NCBI GenBank assembly: GCA_020630045.1
Contig: JAHDCE010000325.1
Span: forward strand, 1 to 5,520
Direction: 5' to 3'
From: Saprospiraceae bacterium
GTDB lineage: Bacteria; Bacteroidota; Bacteroidia; Chitinophagales; Saprospiraceae
DNA: 5,520 nucleotides
Shown: piece by piece, positions 5,185 through 5,520 of the stretch
Layout of the letters: each line of letters opens with the position of its first letter
Position numbering within the stretch: the stretch's first letter is position 1
Notes under the pieces: model-generated
The model's database searches: none
What the model saw: only the letters and a program-made list of their open reading frames with translations
Told to the model about the DNA's origin: nothing
Translations under genes and position numbers: made by a program

Positions 5185-5520
5185 ATGAAACGACTCCCTT
5201 TAATTTTTCTTACGATTTTATCGACATTAATTTATATGTCTTGTGATCCAGACGCCATGACAGTAAATGACAATACCAAGTATCAGCCCGGTGATATCAT
5301 CCCGGTGACCTATCCGGAGACTAGAAAAGACACTACCATAATAGATGACTTTTTCGGGACAAAAGTTGCGGATCCTTATCGTTGGTTGGAGGATGACATG
5401 TCTTCTGAAACCAAGGAATGGGTACAGGGGCAAAATGATGTGACTTTCGATTATTTGGATAAAATCCCTTATCGGGAAGAAATCGAAATGAGGTTGCAAG
5501 AACTTTGGAACTTTGAAAAA
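5185..5520 (+). CDS. Prolyl oligopeptidase (S9A), lipoprotein form, N-terminal fragment
   Basis: The frame is open from the ATG at 5185 to the window edge (112 codons). MKRLPLIFLTILSTLIYMSC is a lipoprotein signal peptide with Cys20 in an IYMSC lipobox. After a linker, residues 43-112 carry the start of the S9A prolyl oligopeptidase fold: YPETRKDTTIIDDFFGTKVA (43-62), the hallmark DPYRWLED (63-70), and WVQGQN (79-84) leading to YLDKIPYREEI. Full family members run to about 700 residues: a seven-bladed propeller followed by an alpha/beta-hydrolase domain with the Ser-Asp-His triad, all beyond the right edge, so activity cannot be judged here. The expected role is cleavage after proline in short peptides, in the periplasm or at the membrane surface. 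No strong plus-strand promoter is visible in the 99-bp spacer; the nearest -7-like match is TCCATTTG at 5116-5123, without a -33 partner. Confidence 0.92.
   Translation, partial: MKRLPLIFLTILSTLIYMSCDPDAMTVNDNTKYQPGDIIPVTYPETRKDTTIIDDFFGTKVADPYRWLEDDMSSETKEWVQGQNDVTFDYLDKIPYREEIEMRLQELWNFEK

Noticed and set aside
5227..5499. 90-codon minus-strand open frame opposite the prolyl oligopeptidase
   Set aside because: The plus strand carries the DPYRWLED family signature in a continuous frame, so the antisense frame is a shadow.

Overview
The window looks like chromosomal DNA from a member of the Bacteroidota, probably of the Saprospiria type. The support is: AT-rich spacers, two promoter-like matches to the Bacteroidota -7 consensus TAnnTTTG, a TlpA-family thioredoxin fused to a Bacteroidota-style N-terminal region, several Sec-exported proteins and lipoproteins, and a halotyrosine-deiodinase-like flavoprotein of the kind known from Haliscomenobacter. 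The taxonomic placement is inference from these traits.

Layout. Positions 1-128 (minus) hold the first 42 codons of a lipoprotein that runs off the left edge. Diverging from it with almost no spacer is an iodotyrosine-deiodinase (IYD) homologue (174-836, plus) that keeps the full set of recognisable substrate-lid and flavin-site residues. After 125 bp with nothing recognisable comes a tightly coupled pair on the plus strand: a small exported protein built from two half-repeats (962-1555), whose stop overlaps by one base the start of an exported TlpA/ResA-like thioredoxin protein with a WCKPC active site (1555-2985). A RimJ/RimL-type GNAT acetyltransferase (2999-3523, minus) converges on this pair with only 13 bp between the stop codons.

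The 245 bp between the GNAT gene and the next gene contain no credible coding sequence but are highly structured. They hold a hairpin terminator with a strong plus-strand T tract (3557-3594) and a near-complete 158-bp imperfect palindrome (3611-3768) whose right end abuts the stop codon of the next minus-strand gene. The palindrome is the least ordinary thing in the window: it could be a miniature inverted-repeat element or a long structured RNA.

The right third holds a minus-strand gene for an exported, coiled-coil-rich protein of unknown function (3769-5061), with a good Bacteroidota promoter (TTG-N20-TATTTTTG) that fixes its start. Diverging from it is the beginning of a lipid-anchored prolyl oligopeptidase (5185 to the right edge).

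Functionally, most products act in the cell envelope (two lipoproteins, two exported proteins, an exported disulfide oxidoreductase); the IYD homologue and the acetyltransferase have no signal peptide and should be cytosolic. Apart from the coupled pair, nothing ties the genes into one pathway. I saw no tRNA, rRNA, CRISPR array or transposase gene.
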